NCBI GenBank assembly: GCA_022647765.1
Contig: JALCLH010000001.1
Span: 62,001 to 126,000, forward strand
Source of the DNA: Acidipropionibacterium sp.
GTDB taxonomy: Bacteria; Actinomycetota; Actinomycetes; Propionibacteriales; Propionibacteriaceae
DNA length: 64,000 nucleotides
Direction: 5' to 3'
The notes under the pieces were generated by a model that was not told where the DNA came from, did no database searches, and saw only the letters and a list, made by a program, of their open reading frames with translations. Below are positions 61,366 through 64,000 of the stretch, piece after piece (within the stretch, counting starts at the first letter, position 1; each line of letters begins with the position of its first letter). The translations under genes were made by a program, and so were the position numbers.

Positions 61366-62358
61366 TCAGTGCCGGGCGGCGAAGGGAGCCGGACCGGCGT
61401 CCTCCCGGTAGCCGGTGACGATGGTCACCGGGGTCTGCCCGCGGGCCGCCATCGCCTGCCGGTAGAGGCGCCCGGCCCGGTAGGAGGAGCGCACCATCGG
61501 GCCGCTCATCACCCCGACGAAGCCGATCTCCTCGGCCTCCTCGGCCAGCTCGTCGAACTCCTGGGGGGTGACCCAGCGGTCGATCGGATGCAGGTGGGTG
61601 TTGGGGCGCAGGTACTGGGTGATGGTGAGCAGGTCGGTGTGGGCGTCGTGCAGGGCCTGCATCGCCTCGGAGACCTCCTCGCGGGTCTCGCCCATCCCGA
61701 GGATGAGGTTGGACTTGGTGACCATGCCGTGCTCGTGGGCGCGGGTGAGGACGTCCAGCGACCGCTGGTAGCGGAAGGCCGGGCGGATCCGCTTGAACAG
61801 CCGGGGGACGGTCTCCAGGTTGTGGCCGAAGACCTCGGGCCCGGCCTCGAAGACCTCGTCCAGCAGCTCGGGCTTCCCGGAGAAGTCCTGGGCCAGCATC
61901 TCGACGCCGACGCCGGGGTTGAGATCGTGGATCTGCCGGATGGTCTCGGCGCACAGCCAGGCGCCCTCGTCGGCCAGGTCATCGCGGCACACACTCGTGA
62001 CGGTGGCGTAGCGCAGCCCCATCTGTTTCACCGATTCGGCCACCCGACGCGGCTCGTCGGTGTCGTAGCCGTCGGGTCTGGCCGAGGCGATCTGGCAGAA
62101 GTCGCAGCGCCGGGTGCACTTGTCCCCGCCGATCAGGAAGGTGGCCTCGCGGTCCTCCCAGCACTCGAAGATATTGGGACAGCCGGCCTCCTGGCACACC
62201 GTGTGCAGATCGGTGTCGTGCATCCGTCGGCGCATGTCGCGGTATTCCGGACCCATGGTGGCCTTGGTGCGGATCCACTTCGGCTTGCCCTCGATCGGAG
62301 TCTGGGCGTTCTTGACCTCGACGCGCAATAGCCGTCGTCCGTCGGCTTCGACACTCAT
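61366..62358 (-). CDS. lipA: Lipoyl synthase
   Basis: 330 residues. Radical-SAM enzyme that inserts two sulfurs into octanoyl-lipoyl domains. SAM-cluster motif CTRRCDFCQ; auxiliary-cluster cysteines in [15 protein letters not shown]; and the final RSSYRAG serine that ligates the auxiliary cluster. Full length. ATG at 62358, 6 nt after TAGAAT. A DUF4191 gene follows as in mycobacteria; lipB is not seen here. Confidence 0.96.
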   Translation of the reverse strand: MSVEADGRRLLRVEVKNAQTPIEGKPKWIRTKATMGPEYRDMRRRMHDTDLHTVCQEAGCPNIFECWEDREATFLIGGDKCTRRCDFCQIASARPDGYDTDEPRRVAESVKQMGLRYATVTSVCRDDLADEGAWLCAETIRQIHDLNPGVGVEMLAQDFSGKPELLDEVFEAGPEVFGHNLETVPRLFKRIRPAFRYQRSLDVLTRAHEHGMVTKSNLILGMGETREEVSEAMQALHDAHTDLLTITQYLRPNTHLHPIDRWVTPQEFDELAEEAEEIGFVGVMSGPMVRSSYRAGRLYRQAMAARGQTPVTIVTGYREDAGPAPFAARH

Positions 62359-62364
62359 GAGGGG

Positions 62365-62370
62365 ATTCTA
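62365..62370 (-). promoter_or_regulatory. -10 element of lipA (leaderless promoter)
   Basis: TAGAAT on the minus strand, 6 nt before the ATG at 62358, identical to the dapE hexamer. Confidence 0.55.
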
Positions 62371-62376
62371 TCCAGG

Positions 62377-64000
62377 TCACCTGAAACTGCGGAGCCGCAG
62401 AGAGTTCGTGACCACCAGCAGACTGGACAGGCTCATCGCCAGCCCGGAGATCAGCGGGTTCAGCAGCCCGGCGGCGGCGATCGGGATCGCCGCGATGTTG
62501 TAGGCGAAGGCCCACACCAGATTCCCGCGGATGGTGCGCAGGGTCTTGCGGGCCAGCCGGATCGCGTCGGGGACGACGCCGAGATGGGCACGGACGCAGA
62601 TGATGTCGGCGCTGCGCATCGCGATATCGGTACCGGTCATCATCGCCAGTCCCAGATCGGCGCCGGCCAGGGCGGCGGCGTCGTTGATCCCGTCGCCGAC
62701 CATCGCGACCCGGTGCCTCCGGCTGCGCAGATCCTCGATCACCGCGGACTTCTGGGTGGGGATCACCTCGGCCAGCACGTCGTCGCAGCCCAGACGGCGT
62801 CCCGCCTGTTCGGCGGCGGCCCGCGAGTCCCCGGTGAGCAGGATGGTGCGCAGGCCCATCCGGTGCAGCTCGGCCATCACCTCGGCCCCCTCCGGCTTGA
62901 GGGTGTCGGCCAGCTCCAGCACGGCGACCGCCCGGTCGTCGACCCCGGTCACCACCGGGGTGGCGCCCCGGGCGGCGGCCTCATCCAGGGCGGTGGCCAG
63001 GGTCGCCGGCAGGCCGATACCGGCGTCGGTGAGGAAGGCCGCATTGCCGGCGGTGACCCGGTGGCCGTCGACCACCCCCCGCAGTCCGCGGCCGGCCACC
63101 GTCTCCAGATCGGTGCACGGCAACCGATCGAGCTCCGGGGCGCGGGCGGTGGCATCGGCGAAGGCGACGATCGCCCGGGCGACCGGGTGCCCCGAGCCGC
63201 GCTCCAGGGCGGCGGTCAGCGCGAGCACCCGGTCCGGGTCGACAGCGGATCGGCCGCAGGTGACGGAGACCACGGCCATCGCCCCGGTGGTCACGGTGCC
63301 GGTCTTGTCGAAGACCACGGTGTCGATCCGCCCGGAGGCCTCCAGGGCGTCCGGGCCCTTGATGAGGATTCCGAGCTGTCCGCCGCGGCCCACCCCGACC
63401 ATCAGGGCGGTCGGGGTGGCCAGTCCCAGCGCGCACGGGCAGGCGATCACCAGCACCGACAGGGCCGCCGACAGGGCGTGTCGCAGCCCGGCCCCCGACA
63501 GCCACCAGCCGCCGAAGGTGACCACCACGACGCCCAGCACCACCGGGACGAAGACCGCCACCACCTTGTCGACCAGCCTCTGAACATTGGCCTTGCGGGC
63601 CTGCGCCTGCTCGGCCATCGTCGCCATCTGGGACAACTGAGACGCCGATCCCACGGCGGTGGCGCGCACCACCAGGCGCCCGGAAAGACTCACCGTCCCG
63701 CCCAGCACGCGCGAGCCGGCCGCCGCCTCGACCGGCATCGGCTCGCCGGTCATCATCGAGGCGTCGATGCTGGAGGCCCCCTCCACCACCTCGCCGTCGG
63801 CGGCGACGGTCTCACCGGCCAGAGTCACGAACAGGTCCCCGCGGCGCAGCCGGGAGATCGGCACCACCGTCTCGACGCCCTCGCGCAGCACCCGGGCATG
63901 GGTGGCCGCCAGTTGTCCCAGGGCGGTGAGCACCGAGCGGGCCGACCGGGTGGCGCGCGCCTCGAAGTACCGTCCGGCCAGCAGGAAGCAGGTGACCCCG
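62377..64000 (-). CDS. Heavy-metal (copper-type) P1B ATPase, N-terminus outside the window
   Basis: Open to the window edge; about 540 residues present. Metal pump of the inner membrane. Seen in order: TCFLLAGRYFEARATRSARS, SMMTGEPMPV (actuator TGE), LVIACPCALGLATPTALMVG (CPC metal site), FDKTGTVTTG (phosphorylated Asp), ERGSGHPVARAIVAFA (HP motif), MVGDGINDAAALAGADLGLA, and a final helix pair ending LRLRSFR. The CPC motif and FAYNIAAIPIAAAGLLNP favour Cu(I)/Ag(I) export. Metal-binding N-terminal domain cannot be judged. Confidence 0.9.
   Translation of the reverse strand, partial: GVTCFLLAGRYFEARATRSARSVLTALGQLAATHARVLREGVETVVPISRLRRGDLFVTLAGETVAADGEVVEGASSIDASMMTGEPMPVEAAAGSRVLGGTVSLSGRLVVRATAVGSASQLSQMATMAEQAQARKANVQRLVDKVVAVFVPVVLGVVVVTFGGWWLSGAGLRHALSAALSVLVIACPCALGLATPTALMVGVGRGGQLGILIKGPDALEASGRIDTVVFDKTGTVTTGAMAVVSVTCGRSAVDPDRVLALTAALERGSGHPVARAIVAFADATARAPELDRLPCTDLETVAGRGLRGVVDGHRVTAGNAAFLTDAGIGLPATLATALDEAAARGATPVVTGVDDRAVAVLELADTLKPEGAEVMAELHRMGLRTILLTGDSRAAAEQAGRRLGCDDVLAEVIPTQKSAVIEDLRSRRHRVAMVGDGINDAAALAGADLGLAMMTGTDIAMRSADIICVRAHLGVVPDAIRLARKTLRTIRGNLVWAFAYNIAAIPIAAAGLLNPLISGLAMSLSSLLVVTNSLRLRSFR

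Noticed and set aside
1-64000. Insertion sequences, prophage, integrase, tRNA genes or rRNA
   Set aside because: No transposase, integrase or phage structural gene was seen, and no tRNA-like T-loop/acceptor pattern was found by eye; a tRNA scan could still change this.

Overview
This is a high-GC Gram-positive chromosome segment, roughly 70% G+C by eye. Gene content and order are actinobacterial: a glgM/glgC divergent pair, glnA2-glnE-glnA1 with an RDD gene beside glnA1, lipA next to a DUF4191 gene, mrp-DUF1003-MgtE/CBS, a DUF3117 protein and rnpB beside a zinc-ribbon gene. The overall mix suggests a propionibacterium-like organism, but that is an inference and the species cannot be named from the sequence.

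Layout. 0-20 kb is mostly housekeeping: lysine/diaminopimelate synthesis (dapE, dapA), glycogen/maltose-1-phosphate (glgM, glgC), disulfide formation (VKOR), Tat export (tatB), Fe-S assembly (mrp), magnesium/CBS proteins, heme A and heme synthesis (ctaA-like, hemD), aminopeptidase, gabT, a zinc-ribbon protein, RNase P RNA and corA. 19.8-25.3 kb is a peptide ABC importer operon headed by an 11-codon cysteine-containing leader ORF. 25-30 kb has a tRNA deacylase, map and a small ABC exporter. 30.5-43.8 kb is the nitrogen cluster: glnA2, glnE and glnA1, with about 6 kb of other genes (thrE-like, nif3-like, DUF218, a DUF222/HNH gene and two antitoxin relics) lying between glnE and glnA1. 43.8-48.5 kb holds a glycosyltransferase, a DedA protein, a divergent zinc-starvation pair (zinc-free ribosomal protein L36 and a CobW-like protein) around a palindromic Zur-like operator, and an MFS transporter. 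48.6-58.5 kb is an accessory redox island: a LysR regulator, three SDRs, two aldo/keto reductases, an F420/NADP-type reductase, small alpha/beta proteins, and a four-gene envelope operon that includes a Tat-lipoprotein SDR. 58.6-64 kb returns to core genes (ABC-F, DUF4191, lipA, and a copper-type P-ATPase cut by the window edge).

Three sequence-wide patterns stand out. First, at least sixteen genes have a TANNNT hexamer ending 6-8 nt before the start codon, which predicts leaderless mRNAs. Second, long palindromes of shared geometry (arms 11-19 bp, spacer 42-43 nt), and a separate GC hairpin repeat, sit between convergent genes. Third, about a dozen single-base frameshifts break conserved genes between 8.7 and 45.7 kb. 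Their number, and their frequent position in short G/C runs, suggests residual indel errors in the assembly; CDS spans given here join the two frames.

The most unusual biology is (i) the divergent Zur-like promoter driving a Cys-free L36 and a CobW-like protein that has lost its nucleotide-binding P-loop, and (ii) the envelope operon at 50.1-53.1 kb, which pairs a cyclophilin-like lipoprotein with an exported SDR and a secreted protein whose predicted mature N-terminus is His-His.
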